DNA of 49,106 bases, from the NCBI RefSeq assembly GCF_900130025.1, contig NZ_FQXR01000019.1, positions 1 to 49,106 on the forward strand, in the 5' to 3' direction. Positions 10,410 to 18,552 of the stretch are shown here, piece after piece (position 1 is the first letter of the stretch; every line of letters begins with the position of its first letter). The stretch is from Sporanaerobacter acetigenes DSM 13106. Lineage in GTDB: Bacteria; Bacillota; Clostridia; Tissierellales; Sporanaerobacteraceae. The position numbers were made by a program, and so were the translations under genes. The notes under the pieces were generated by a model. The model searched no databases, was not told the origin of the DNA, and saw nothing but the letters and a program-made list of their open reading frames with translations.

Positions 10410-11135
10410 TTAACATAAGACTCTCTTGAGAAAGTCTTGGGCCCTTTGATTTTGAGGATTTTTAAAAAATATTTCTGGGGTTCCTTCTTCAAGGACAATA
10501 CCTTCATCCATGAATACAATTCTATCTGCAACTTGTTTGGCAAAACTCATTTCATGAGTAACTATAATCATCGTCATTCCTTCAGCTGCAAGTTGTTTTA
10601 TGACTTCTAAAACTTCTCCGACCATTTCTGGATCAAGTGCTGAAGTAGGTTCGTCAAACAATATTAAGTCTGGGGACATAGCTAGAGCTCTAGCTATTGC
10701 AACTCTTTGTTTTTGGCCTCCAGAAAGTTCGGTTGGATAACTAGATGTTTTATCTTGTAATCCCACTTGATTAAGTAACTCAAATGCGATGCTTTCAGCG
10801 TCTTCTTTTTTTAATTTCTTTAGTTTTATAGGAGCAAGGGTGATATTATCTATTACTGTTATATGGGGAAACAAATTAAAATTTTGGAAGACCATTCCCA
10901 TCCCTTGTCTTATTTTATTTATGTCATTTTTATTATTTGTAATTGAAAGATCTTTAAAGAATATTTCGCCACTTGTGGGTTCTTCTAGCCTGTTTAAACA
11001 TCTTAGAAGAGTGCTTTTTCCCGATCCACTTGGTCCAATTATAACAACTACTTCTCCTTTTTTTACTTGCAAATTTATGCCTTTTAGTACATGAAGATTT
11101 TTAAATTTTTTATGCAAGTTAACAACATCAATCAC
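10410..11135 (-). CDS. glnQ: Polar amino-acid ABC transporter, ATP-binding protein (GlnQ type)
   Basis: The ATPase of an importer for a polar amino acid. In 241 residues it has Walker [10 protein letters not shown] (about 34-42), signature [15 protein letters not shown], Walker [13 protein letters not shown] and the switch histidine in IIVTHE. The length and the fingerprint [13 protein letters not shown] are those of the GlnQ/HisP/ArtP family. The start is a GTG at 11135 that overlaps the end of the permease gene by 8 bp, implying translational coupling. The exact substrate cannot be read from the ATPase. Confidence 0.92.
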   Translation of the reverse strand: MIDVVNLHKKFKNLHVLKGINLQVKKGEVVVIIGPSGSGKSTLLRCLNRLEEPTSGEIFFKDLSITNNKNDINKIRQGMGMVFQNFNLFPHITVIDNITLAPIKLKKLKKEDAESIAFELLNQVGLQDKTSSYPTELSGGQKQRVAIARALAMSPDLILFDEPTSALDPEMVGEVLEVIKQLAAEGMTMIIVTHEMSFAKQVADRIVFMDEGIVLEEGTPEIFFKNPQNQRAQDFLKRVLC

Positions 11136-11778
11136 TTGTCCTCAATCTCCTTTCAAAGACACTTAGAATTTTAGATAGTGAAAAAGTAAGTATGAAATAT
11201 ATCGTTGCAGATATAATCAAAGGTTCAAAAGGTTTAAATGTATTTCCTCTTACTGTATCAGTATTGTACATTAGTTCATGTATTCCGATGATTGAAACTA
11301 TGGAAGATTCTTTAATGATTGTTATAAATTCATTTCCAAGAGCAGGTAATATATTTTTTATAGCCTGTGGAAGTATGATGTTTTTCATTGCCATTGAATA
11401 TGTCAAACCCAAGGATTTGGCAGCTTCCATTTGTCCTTTATCTACAGCTTGAATACCAGCTCTTATTATTTCAGCTACATAGGCACTGCTATTTATGGAC
11501 AAAGCTATGATTCCTGCCATGATTTCAGGAAAATTTATACCTAAAATAGGAAGACCATAATAAACTATACATAACTGAACTAATACAGGAGTTCCTCTTA
11601 TAAATTCTATATAAATAGAGGCTATAGATTTTAAAACCACATTGTGTGATATCCTCATTAAAGCAAAAATCATTCCAAAAATTATTCCAAAAATTATAGT
11701 GAATAGGGACAAAAACAAAGTTATCTTTGTTCCTTCTAAAAAAAATCCGTAATAATCTTTCAAGAAACTAAAATTCAA
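11128..11778 (-). CDS. Polar amino-acid ABC transporter, permease
   Basis: A 216-residue inner-membrane permease with about five transmembrane helices. The coupling (EAA) loop is visible as [22 protein letters not shown]-like sequence near residue 140-160, which docks on the ATPase. The motif [11 protein letters not shown] is typical of the HisMQ/GlnP family. It starts at a TTG (11778) preceded by GGAGGG. A single permease gene suggests a homodimeric channel. It lies between the binding-protein gene (11 bp) and the ATPase gene (8-bp overlap). Confidence 0.92.
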   Translation of the reverse strand: MNFSFLKDYYGFFLEGTKITLFLSLFTIIFGIIFGMIFALMRISHNVVLKSIASIYIEFIRGTPVLVQLCIVYYGLPILGINFPEIMAGIIALSINSSAYVAEIIRAGIQAVDKGQMEAAKSLGLTYSMAMKNIILPQAIKNILPALGNEFITIIKESSIVSIIGIHELMYNTDTVRGNTFKPFEPLIISATIYFILTFSLSKILSVFERRLRTSD

Positions 11779-11789
11779 AATATTCCCTC

Positions 11790-12617
11790 CTACTCTTCTG
11801 AAAGCATTGTTGCATTCTTTATGAAATTGTCTAGAAACTTATTTTCAACTAATCTATCAATGGTCTTGTTCATAGTATCTACAAGTTCTTTGTTTCCTTT
11901 TTTAACAGCTATTGCCACTCCATCTTCTTTCCCAAAAGATATGTATGAAAGGCATAAGTCGGGATTTGCATTGACATAGGCTTCAGCAACAGGTTTTACT
12001 AAAACTATTCCTTCTATCTTTTTGTTTTTCAATTCCAATACTAAATCTGTGATTTTACCTAAAGATTTAAGCTGTGCATTTTCGATTTTATTTAGTGCTA
12101 CTTCTTCTTGAATTGTTCCTTTTTGAGCACCAACTTTCATTCCTTTTAATTCTTCAATTGACTTGTATTTTTCCTTATCTTCAGTTCTAATCAAAAATCC
12201 TTGATCAGCTTCATAATATTTTTTAGTGAAATCAACACTCTTAGCTCTTTCGGTAGTTGGAGTCATACCTGCTATTATAAAATCCACATTACCAGTTTGC
12301 AGAGATCCCAACAATCCCTTAAAATCCATATCTTTTATTTCAAGTTCCACATCTAAATCTTTAGCAATTTCTTTAGCAATTTCAATATCAAATCCTACGA
12401 TTTCATCTTTGCCATGTATCTGTTTGTGAAATTCATAAGGAGGATAGTCTGCACAAGTTCCAATAACTATCTTGCCAGAATCCTTAATTTTTTCGATTGA
12501 TGATTTATTTTCAGTTTCTTTTGAAATATTTTTAGAATTTCTACATCCTGATAAGGATGTGAAGGTTAAAATTATAATTGCTACTAGTATTATGTAAGCA
12601 TTGAATTTTTTTGTCAT
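11790..12617 (-). CDS. Polar amino-acid ABC transporter, substrate-binding lipoprotein
   Basis: The extracellular receptor of the importer. The 275-residue product has a lipoprotein signal with the lipobox L-S-G-C (Cys25). The mature part is a family 3 solute-binding fold: GTCADYPPYEFH, IVGFDIEIAKEIAKDL, GNVDFIIAGMTPTTER, VGAQKGT. The mix fits glutamine, arginine, histidine or cystine receptors; I cannot choose. The start at 12617 has AAGGGGG ahead; a longer frame to 12683 runs into the promoter and is rejected. First gene of the three-gene minus-strand operon. Confidence 0.9.
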   Translation of the reverse strand: MTKKFNAYIILVAIIILTFTSLSGCRNSKNISKETENKSSIEKIKDSGKIVIGTCADYPPYEFHKQIHGKDEIVGFDIEIAKEIAKDLDVELEIKDMDFKGLLGSLQTGNVDFIIAGMTPTTERAKSVDFTKKYYEADQGFLIRTEDKEKYKSIEELKGMKVGAQKGTIQEEVALNKIENAQLKSLGKITDLVLELKNKKIEGIVLVKPVAEAYVNANPDLCLSYISFGKEDGVAIAVKKGNKELVDTMNKTIDRLVENKFLDNFIKNATMLSEE

Positions 12618-12654
12618 TTCATATTCCCCCTTAAAATAATTATTATAAGTTAGT

Positions 12655-12683
12655 ATTATAAAACAAAAAGTATAAATTTGCAA
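12655..12683 (-). promoter_or_regulatory. Promoter of the amino-acid ABC operon
   Basis: On the minus strand TTGCAA (12683-12678), 17 bp, then a consensus TATAAT (12660-12655). The leader to the ATG is about 30 nt, with no visible riboswitch or T-box. Confidence 0.65.
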
Positions 12684-12867
12684 TATAAATAATAAAAATG
12701 CATAAATATTTATTTAGAGGATTATAGAAAGAAAAACTCGAAAGCTTAAAGAAAGAAAAACCGATGAAAGCATACTACTTAATAGAAAAGAATGATATTT
12801 AAAAATGATATATTCAAAATATTATGGAAAGTGAAAGATTATGCATCGATGTATAAATATGCATTTG

Positions 12868-13482
12868 CTATTTTAACAACTCTTTCAATACACTGGAAAT
12901 TACATCATAAGAATAGCCTTTTCTTTGAAGATATCCACCTAATTTGCGATAGATGGCATTTTTATCGTCATTTTTATAAGACTTGATTTTTTTACTTGCT
13001 AAGTTCATGGCTCTTTCAAATTCGTCATCGCAATATTTTTCTATTACTTCATCTACTATATTTTTAGATACGCCTTTTGAGAAAAGCTCTTGTTTGAGTC
13101 TATAACTTCCCCAATCTCTGAAATTTATTTTATCTTTTATGAAACTTTCGGCAAATCTTCTATCATCTATTAGTTCTTGTTCTTTTAGAAATTTGATAGT
13201 ATTATCTATGGTATCTTGACTATATCCTTTAGTGTTCATGCTATTTCTTATTTCACATTCTGATCTCCATCTATACGAGAGAAGATTTAAGGCGTAATTG
13301 TTAGCTCTATTTTGTTCTTCACCTTGAAGTACATCTTTTATAAAACTTTCATCTATTTCCATATCTACTTCTAAACTATATTTGTAGAGTATTTCTATAT
13401 CTATGCCAAAGGCAAAATTTTCATCTATATATACATTTACTCTATTCTTATTTTTTTGAGATTCTATTTTTGTTATTTTCAT
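12868..13482 (-). CDS. recX: Regulatory protein RecX
   Basis: RecX binds RecA filaments and limits or modulates recombinase activity. The 204-residue protein shows three-helix RecX repeats: ALNLLSYRWRSECEIRNSM, then ELIDDRRFAESFIKDKI with FRDWGSYRLKQEL, and KLGGYLQRKGYSYDVISSVL. Length is usual for a Firmicute RecX. I chose the ATG at 13482, 8 nt after AAGGA; the ATG at 13491 is too near that site. recA is not adjacent. The gene is alone on the minus strand. Confidence 0.88.
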   Translation of the reverse strand: MKITKIESQKNKNRVNVYIDENFAFGIDIEILYKYSLEVDMEIDESFIKDVLQGEEQNRANNYALNLLSYRWRSECEIRNSMNTKGYSQDTIDNTIKFLKEQELIDDRRFAESFIKDKINFRDWGSYRLKQELFSKGVSKNIVDEVIEKYCDDEFERAMNLASKKIKSYKNDDKNAIYRKLGGYLQRKGYSYDVISSVLKELLK

Positions 13483-13530
13483 TTTATCCATCCTTGCTTG
13501 AGTTTATATCCAGTATTATATCACAAAAAA

Positions 13531-13558
13531 TATAGGAAGACATTTATGTCTTCCTATA
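13531..13558 (-). terminator. Terminator of the 82-residue gene
   Basis: A 12-bp perfect stem (TATAGGAAGACA / TGTCTTCCTATA) with loop TTTA. Read on the minus strand it is followed by TTTTTTGTG, so it ends the small gene upstream. Confidence 0.85.
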
Positions 13559-13573
13559 GAAATTTTGATTGAA

Positions 13574-13822
13574 TTAGTGAACCAAAAGCTTTTCTTTTTC
13601 TTCTACGACATCATAGTATAAATTTTTGTTGTATCTAATCATACCTTTTTTGTAACCTTGCATTTCTGCAAGTGTTTTTAGTTCGATTCCTGTTATCTCA
13701 ATTAGTTCTTCTCTTGTTTTTTCCCCTTTTTTGTCTTTTACTGAACAACGATAAATTGCATCATCTTTTAAATCTTTAACTTCAATTCCCAACGTCTTTA
13801 AGATCTTGTTAGATACAGCCAA
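13574..13822 (-). CDS. Unrecognised small protein (82 residues)
   Basis: I do not recognise this protein. It is hydrophilic, with a basic, helix-prone N-terminus (AVSNKILKTLGIEVKDLKDD), one cysteine (AIYRCSV), and a repeated ITGIELKTLAEM helix followed by a basic patch (QGYKKGMIRYNKN). No signal or membrane segment is present, so it should be cytosolic. The start is a TTG at 13822, 5-6 nt after a strong GGGGGTG; an ATG at 13888 lacks a ribosome site. A strong terminator follows, which supports a real transcript. It is divergent from the DUF881 gene. Confidence 0.65.
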   Translation of the reverse strand: MAVSNKILKTLGIEVKDLKDDAIYRCSVKDKKGEKTREELIEITGIELKTLAEMQGYKKGMIRYNKNLYYDVVEEKEKLLVH

Positions 13823-14037
13823 AACATTCACCCCCTGTTTGATATCTGTTAAAATATATTTATTACATTTATTTAATATGATACACATATATCATACCAC
13901 ATTTTGGGAGAAAATATCAAGAAAATTTCTACAATTCGTATTTGAAATTAGAATATATATAAATATTGAATAGTTTGTGTTATAATTATAGAGTAATAAT
14001 ATATAAAATCCTCATTTTTGCAAAGGGGGGTATAAAA

Positions 14038-14745
14038 ATTAAAAAGGAAAATCTTCTTATATTTTTCGTAAGTATTTTTTTAGGTATATTGATTGCTTTT
14101 CAAACTAAGACAGTAAACAATATATTGAATGTGAAATTGCCAATCAATAGAAGCAACAATCAATTAGTTAATCAAATCAAAAAAGAAAGAGAAGCTAACA
14201 AATTGTTAGAAGATGAAATAAAAAGTGCAAATAAAATTGTAAACAATTATGAAAAAGGTGTTGTGGAAGAAGATGATGAAGTAAAAGAGGTATTTGATGA
14301 TATCCAAAAATACAAGATTATGATAGGATATGAAGATGTGCATGGGTCTGGTATTTTAATAGAAATAAATGATCTTTATGATGACTTTTTTTATTTTACT
14401 GATGAACAAGTTTTATTTGAAAAAAAAGAATTGTTGATGTTTATAATTAATTCATTAAAACTTGGTGGAGCAGATGCCATTGCAATAAATGATTTGAGAT
14501 TTACCAATCATACAGAAATAGAAGTGGCAGGGAATCACTTTGAGATAAATGGAACTTCTACCAATACACCTTTTGCCATAAAAGCTATTGGTAATCAAGA
14601 CAATTTATATGAAGTAGTCAAAAATTTAGTTGATGATTCAATGTTTGATATAAAAATCACCAAAGAAGAAGATATCGTTATTCCAAAGGCTAACAAAACT
14701 ATTGAATATAAATATGCAGAACCAGTCTTAAATAGCAAAAGATAA
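14038..14745 (+). CDS. DUF881 (YlxW/YlxX-like) membrane-anchored protein, probable ATT start
   Basis: A 235-residue protein of the DUF881 family, known from division and sporulation gene neighbourhoods but without a settled function. It has one N-terminal transmembrane helix (LLIFFVSIFLGILIAF), a coiled coil (about 40-75, with KKEREANKLLEDEI) and a C-terminal alpha/beta domain with GGADAIAINDLRF, the family fingerprint. The reading frame has no ATG, GTG or TTG near its ribosome site; a strong AAAGGGGGG lies 7 nt before an ATT, which is the best start. A far ATG at 13966 would put the site inside the gene. Confidence 0.8.
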   Translation: MKKENLLIFFVSIFLGILIAFQTKTVNNILNVKLPINRSNNQLVNQIKKEREANKLLEDEIKSANKIVNNYEKGVVEEDDEVKEVFDDIQKYKIMIGYEDVHGSGILIEINDLYDDFFYFTDEQVLFEKKELLMFIINSLKLGGADAIAINDLRFTNHTEIEVAGNHFEINGTSTNTPFAIKAIGNQDNLYEVVKNLVDDSMFDIKITKEEDIVIPKANKTIEYKYAEPVLNSKR

Positions 14746-14768
14746 AGCATCCTTTTTTGGATGCTTTT
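14744..14768 (+). terminator. Terminator of the DUF881 gene
   Basis: A 9-bp stem (AAAGCATCC / GGATGCTTT) with a T6 loop, followed by TTAT. It also abuts the stop of the convergent membrane-protein gene and can act in both directions. Confidence 0.8.
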
Positions 14769-15444
14769 ATAAATATTTTCTCATTTCTATTTCATTTTGC
14801 TTGAGTATATATAGAATTTGATTTTTTTCTTCTCCCCTTGTATTTAATGTTATTTTTCCTTGTTCATATTCGATAAACAATTCTATTCCATCTTGTAATG
14901 GCAGATATCCGTCAATCATAGTATATGGATAAAAACCTGTAGTATTATGGAGAGGTTGACCAAGAGGGATATCTATTCTCAAATCCATTCCCGTCACAAC
15001 AATTCCTTCTTGTGTAAATATTATTTTCATGGTTTTTTCAGAATATTTGAGTAAAAATATTGAGATAATCAAAAAAACAACAAAAAGGACTATATTGATT
15101 ATAGATATAGATTTAAAAGAGACATTGGCTATAACTGAGGCAAAATATATTAGAACTAAAAATAGATAAATCCATGATTTTTCCGTTTTGGTGAAATTGT
15201 CCCCATCTATTTCTAAAAAAACTTTGCTTTGGGATAATAATTTTTTGTTCCATTTAAATTTTAAAAATCCTTGAAAAAACATAAAAAATATAAGACCTAT
15301 AGAAAGTATTATGGGAAGTATACTATCTTTTGCCCTAGATGAATTTTTTAACATTGGATTTAATATGAGGGGCAAAATAGATATAAATGCAATTGTCACC
15401 ATAAAGGATATAAAAAATGCTATAGATTTTTTCATTTTCACCAT
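14767..15444 (-). CDS. Unrecognised membrane protein, four helices plus C-terminal PH-like domain
   Basis: A 225-residue integral membrane protein that I do not recognise. Four hydrophobic segments are visible (about 6-25, 42-60, 90-108, 113-132), then a soluble beta-rich tail (KIIFTQEGIVVTGMDLRI, ELFIEYEQGKITLNTRG) with a terminal helix, the layout of bacterial PH-like proteins. I chose the ATG at 15444, 7 nt after AGGAGG; a TTG two codons earlier is too close to that site. It is monocistronic, between the DUF881 gene and uvrC. Confidence 0.65.
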   Translation of the reverse strand: MVKMKKSIAFFISFMVTIAFISILPLILNPMLKNSSRAKDSILPIILSIGLIFFMFFQGFLKFKWNKKLLSQSKVFLEIDGDNFTKTEKSWIYLFLVLIYFASVIANVSFKSISIINIVLFVVFLIISIFLLKYSEKTMKIIFTQEGIVVTGMDLRIDIPLGQPLHNTTGFYPYTMIDGYLPLQDGIELFIEYEQGKITLNTRGEEKNQILYILKQNEIEMRKYL

Positions 15445-15488
15445 AAACAAGCCTCCTAAAATATTGTTATGATATATATTATATATTA

Positions 15489-15518
15489 TTGAAAAATCTT
15501 ATTCAATTTACTTATAAT
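15489..15518 (+). promoter_or_regulatory. Promoter of uvrC
   Basis: TTGAAA (15489-15494), 18 bp, then a consensus TATAAT (15513-15518). No LexA box of the uvrBA type is visible, so uvrC expression may be constitutive here. Confidence 0.6.
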
Positions 15519-15553
15519 AATATAATGATATATTTAAATAGAAAGGTGATTTT

Positions 15554-17386
15554 ATGTTTAATATAGAGGAAGAGCTAAAAAAACTGCCTGATAAACCAGG
15601 AGTATATATAATGAAGAATGAAAGTGGAGAAATAATTTATGTAGGTAAAGCAATATCTTTAAAAAGAAGAGTAAGACAATACTTTCAATCTTCAAGAAAT
15701 AATACAGTTAAAGTAAATGCCATGGTTAAAAATATAAGTGAATTTGAGTACATAATAGTAGACAATGAAGTAGAAGCTTTAATACTTGAATCAAATTTGA
15801 TAAAAAAGCATAAGCCTAAGTACAATGTACTTCTAAGAGATGATAAACAATATCCCTATATAAAAGTAACTACAAACGAAAAATATCCTAGAGTTATAAA
15901 GACCAGAAAAGTATTGAAGGATGGAGCAAAGTATTTTGGACCCTATCCAAGTGGATATGCAGTCAATGATGCTCTTGAAATAATCAGGAATTTATATCCT
16001 ATTAGAACTTGCAAATTAAAGCTTAATGGAGAAAAAGTATTAGATAGACCTTGTCTTAACTATTATATAGGCAGATGTCTAGCACCATGCCAAGGAAATG
16101 TAGATGAGAAGACGTATTTGGAAATGATAGATGAAATACTTATGTTTCTAAATGGTAGAGAAGAGAAACTTGTAGAGATGATAGTTGAGAAAATGAATGA
16201 GGCTTCTAGAAATTTAGACTTTGAAAATGCAGCAAAATATAGGGATCAGGTAAATTCACTGAAATTAATTCTTGAAAAGCAGAAGATTGTTTCTGCTAGC
16301 AATATAATAGATCAAGATATTATAGGTATGGCTAGAGGTGTTGAAGATGTATGCGTGCAAGTCTTTTTTATAAGAGCAGGTAAGATTATGGGAAGAGAGC
16401 ATTTTATTTTGTCTGATGTGGAGCATCTAGATAGAAGTGAAATATTGAGTTCGTTTATAAAACAGTTTTATCTTGGAACAGCTTATGTACCAAAGGAAAT
16501 ATTTGTAGAAGAAGAATTTGAAGATATAGAGGTAGTATCAAAATGGCTGAGCGAGAAGAGAGGAACCAAAGTAGATATAAGGATTCCAAAACGAGGCGAG
16601 AAGAGCCAGTTGATGGAAATGGTCAGAAGCAATGCTCTAAATACTCTAAATCAATATGGAGAAGATATAAAGAGGAAAACAAAAGAAAGAGAAAAAGCTT
16701 TGGAAGAATTGGCAAGTATCATGGAATTAGATAAAATACCATTTAGGATAGAGGCTTTTGATATATCCAATATTCAAGGAGTAGAACCTGTAGGGAGTAT
16801 GGTAGTATTTGAAAATGGAGTACCTAAAAAAAGTGATTATAGAAGATTTAAGATAAAGACAGTTATAGGTCCAAATGACTATGCTAGTATGGCAGAGATT
16901 ATAAAGAGGAGATTTGAAAGATGGCCTTCTTGTCTACCAGATCTCATCATGATAGATGGAGGAAAGGGACAGGTAAATATAGTAGAAAGGGTACTCAAAG
17001 ATTTAGTCATAGATATAGCTGTATGTGGACTTGTAAAAGATGAATTTCACAGAACTAGGGGTATTATATATAAAAACAATGAAATAAATTTAGAGGAAAG
17101 CGAAGGAACTTTTAAATTAATAACTAGAATTCAAGATGAAGCTCATAGATTTGCTATAAGTTATCACAGAAGTTTGAGAAGTAAAAAGATGTTCAAATCT
17201 GTATTAGATGACATAAATGGTGTAGGTGATAAAAGAAAAAGAGCACTCTTAAAGGCTTTTGGAAGTGTAGATGGAATAAAAAAAGCTTCCTTGGAAGAAC
17301 TCGTAGATGTTGAAGGAATGAACAAAACTGTGGCAGTAGAAGTGTACAATTTTTTTAGAAAAGACAATAAAAAAAGTGAAGAATAA
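15554..17386 (+). CDS. uvrC: Excinuclease ABC subunit C
   Basis: UvrC makes both incisions around a lesion held by UvrB. The 610-residue protein has the N-terminal GIY-YIG nuclease (PGVYIMKNE, IIYVGKA, residues about 14-35), a cysteine cluster (C-x6-NYYIGRCLAPC), a UVR helix pair that contacts UvrB (LDFENAAKYRDQV), the RNase H-like second nuclease (EAFDISNIQG, LIMIDGGKGQ) and C-terminal helix-hairpin-helix motifs (DDINGVGDKRKRALL). Every catalytic region is present. The ATG follows AAAGGTG. hprK begins 18 bp downstream, so they are likely co-transcribed. Confidence 0.97.
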   Translation: MFNIEEELKKLPDKPGVYIMKNESGEIIYVGKAISLKRRVRQYFQSSRNNTVKVNAMVKNISEFEYIIVDNEVEALILESNLIKKHKPKYNVLLRDDKQYPYIKVTTNEKYPRVIKTRKVLKDGAKYFGPYPSGYAVNDALEIIRNLYPIRTCKLKLNGEKVLDRPCLNYYIGRCLAPCQGNVDEKTYLEMIDEILMFLNGREEKLVEMIVEKMNEASRNLDFENAAKYRDQVNSLKLILEKQKIVSASNIIDQDIIGMARGVEDVCVQVFFIRAGKIMGREHFILSDVEHLDRSEILSSFIKQFYLGTAYVPKEIFVEEEFEDIEVVSKWLSEKRGTKVDIRIPKRGEKSQLMEMVRSNALNTLNQYGEDIKRKTKEREKALEELASIMELDKIPFRIEAFDISNIQGVEPVGSMVVFENGVPKKSDYRRFKIKTVIGPNDYASMAEIIKRRFERWPSCLPDLIMIDGGKGQVNIVERVLKDLVIDIAVCGLVKDEFHRTRGIIYKNNEINLEESEGTFKLITRIQDEAHRFAISYHRSLRSKKMFKSVLDDINGVGDKRKRALLKAFGSVDGIKKASLEELVDVEGMNKTVAVEVYNFFRKDNKKSEE

Positions 17387-17404
17387 AAATGGGGAAGTGA
17401 TGGT

Positions 17405-18349
17405 ATGGATTATGTTACATTGGACAAATTGATAGAAGATTTAAATTTAGAAACTATATATTGTGCAGACAATATAAATAAGGTGAAGATAAATAAAAGT
17501 GATGTAAATAGACCAGGACTTCAGCTGGCAGGATATTTTGATTATTTTGCCTATGAAAGACTACAGATAATAGGAAATGTGGAGTGGTATTATTTTGACA
17601 GCTTAGATGAACAAGTAAAACTTGAAAGAATAGAAAAAATGTTTTCTTATCCAATACCTGCTGTTGTTATAGCTAGGGATTTAGAAGCATTTCCTGAAAT
17701 GATTCAATTTGCAAAGGAAAAAAACAGGACAATTTTAAGAACTGAATATTCCACTACCAAATTTGTAAATTTGCTCATAAACTATTTGGACGATGTATTG
17801 GCTCCTGAAATTACAGTTCATGGAGTATTGGTAGAAGTATATGGTATGGGTATATTGTTGACTGGTAAAAGCGGTGTAGGAAAAAGTGAAACAGCTCTTG
17901 AACTCATCAAACGAGGTCACAGGCTTATAGCAGATGATGCTGTAGAGATAAAAAGAGTAGAAGATGATATTAGAGGAACTGCACCAGAAATAATAAGACA
18001 TTTTATGGAAATAAGAGGCATAGGAATACTTGATATAGAAAGGCTTTATGGTGTAGGAGCCGTTAAAAAATGGGAATTCATAGATATGGTTATAGAATTA
18101 GAATTCTGGGACGAAAACAAAGAATATGACAGAATAGGTTTAGATGAAGAATATACAGAAATTTTAGGTATAAAGATACCTAAATTAGTTATACCAGTAA
18201 GACCAGGAAGAAACACTGCCATGATAGTAGAAGTTGCAGCTAGGAACAATAGACAAAAAATTTTAGGATATAATGCTGCAAAAGAACTTGGAGAAAGAGT
18301 TAAAAATGAAATTGATAAGAGAAAAAAAGACTATCATAAAGTAGATTGA
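17405..18349 (+). CDS. hprK: HPr kinase/phosphorylase
   Basis: This enzyme phosphorylates HPr on Ser46 and also removes the phosphate, so linking glycolytic state to carbon catabolite control in Firmicutes. The 314-residue protein has the P-loop GKSGVGKS (about 154-161), an upstream HGVLVEVYG segment and the family signature EIRGIGILDI. It is cytosolic and usually hexameric. Its substrate is probably the HPr encoded in this window at 34484-34750. A weak GGGGAAGTG precedes the ATG. Confidence 0.96.
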   Translation: MDYVTLDKLIEDLNLETIYCADNINKVKINKSDVNRPGLQLAGYFDYFAYERLQIIGNVEWYYFDSLDEQVKLERIEKMFSYPIPAVVIARDLEAFPEMIQFAKEKNRTILRTEYSTTKFVNLLINYLDDVLAPEITVHGVLVEVYGMGILLTGKSGVGKSETALELIKRGHRLIADDAVEIKRVEDDIRGTAPEIIRHFMEIRGIGILDIERLYGVGAVKKWEFIDMVIELEFWDENKEYDRIGLDEEYTEILGIKIPKLVIPVRPGRNTAMIVEVAARNNRQKILGYNAAKELGERVKNEIDKRKKDYHKVD

Positions 18350-18435
18350 TAAAATCATAACAAACAATTAGAACCTTAGAACTAGCAAATATGAGGGTTT
18401 GAAAAACAACTACAAATTTATTAATATTTTGTTGG

Positions 18436-18464
18436 TTGACTTTATAACTCATGTTTAATATACT
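18436..18464 (+). promoter_or_regulatory. Promoter of pyruvate:ferredoxin oxidoreductase gene
   Basis: TTGACT (18436-18441), a 17-bp spacer, TATACT (18459-18464). The predicted 5' leader is about 80 nt and holds a small TGCC/GGCA hairpin near 18477-18490 that I cannot assign. Confidence 0.7.
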
Positions 18465-18552
18465 GAAAATAGAATGTGCCTTGTGGGCATAAAAATATTT
18501 AGTACTATAAAGTGTTAAACAAATTGAAAATTATTATAAAGGGGGTCTATAA

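Noticed and set aside
12618-12720. T-box or amino-acid riboswitch before the ABC importer
   Set aside because: The leader after the predicted promoter is only about 30 nt and shows no T-box motif.
12726-12775. Imperfect 24-bp tandem repeat (AGAAAGAAAAAC units) between the ABC operon and recX
   Set aside because: Low-complexity purine-rich DNA with only two units; no structure or gene supported.
12792-12986. Small plus-strand frame over the end of recX
   Set aside because: It overlaps recX antisense and lacks a ribosome site and family resemblance.
18465-18552. Rex operator in the oxidoreductase leader (GTGTTAAACAAA)
   Set aside because: Only one half-site resembles the Rex consensus; the palindrome is not complete.
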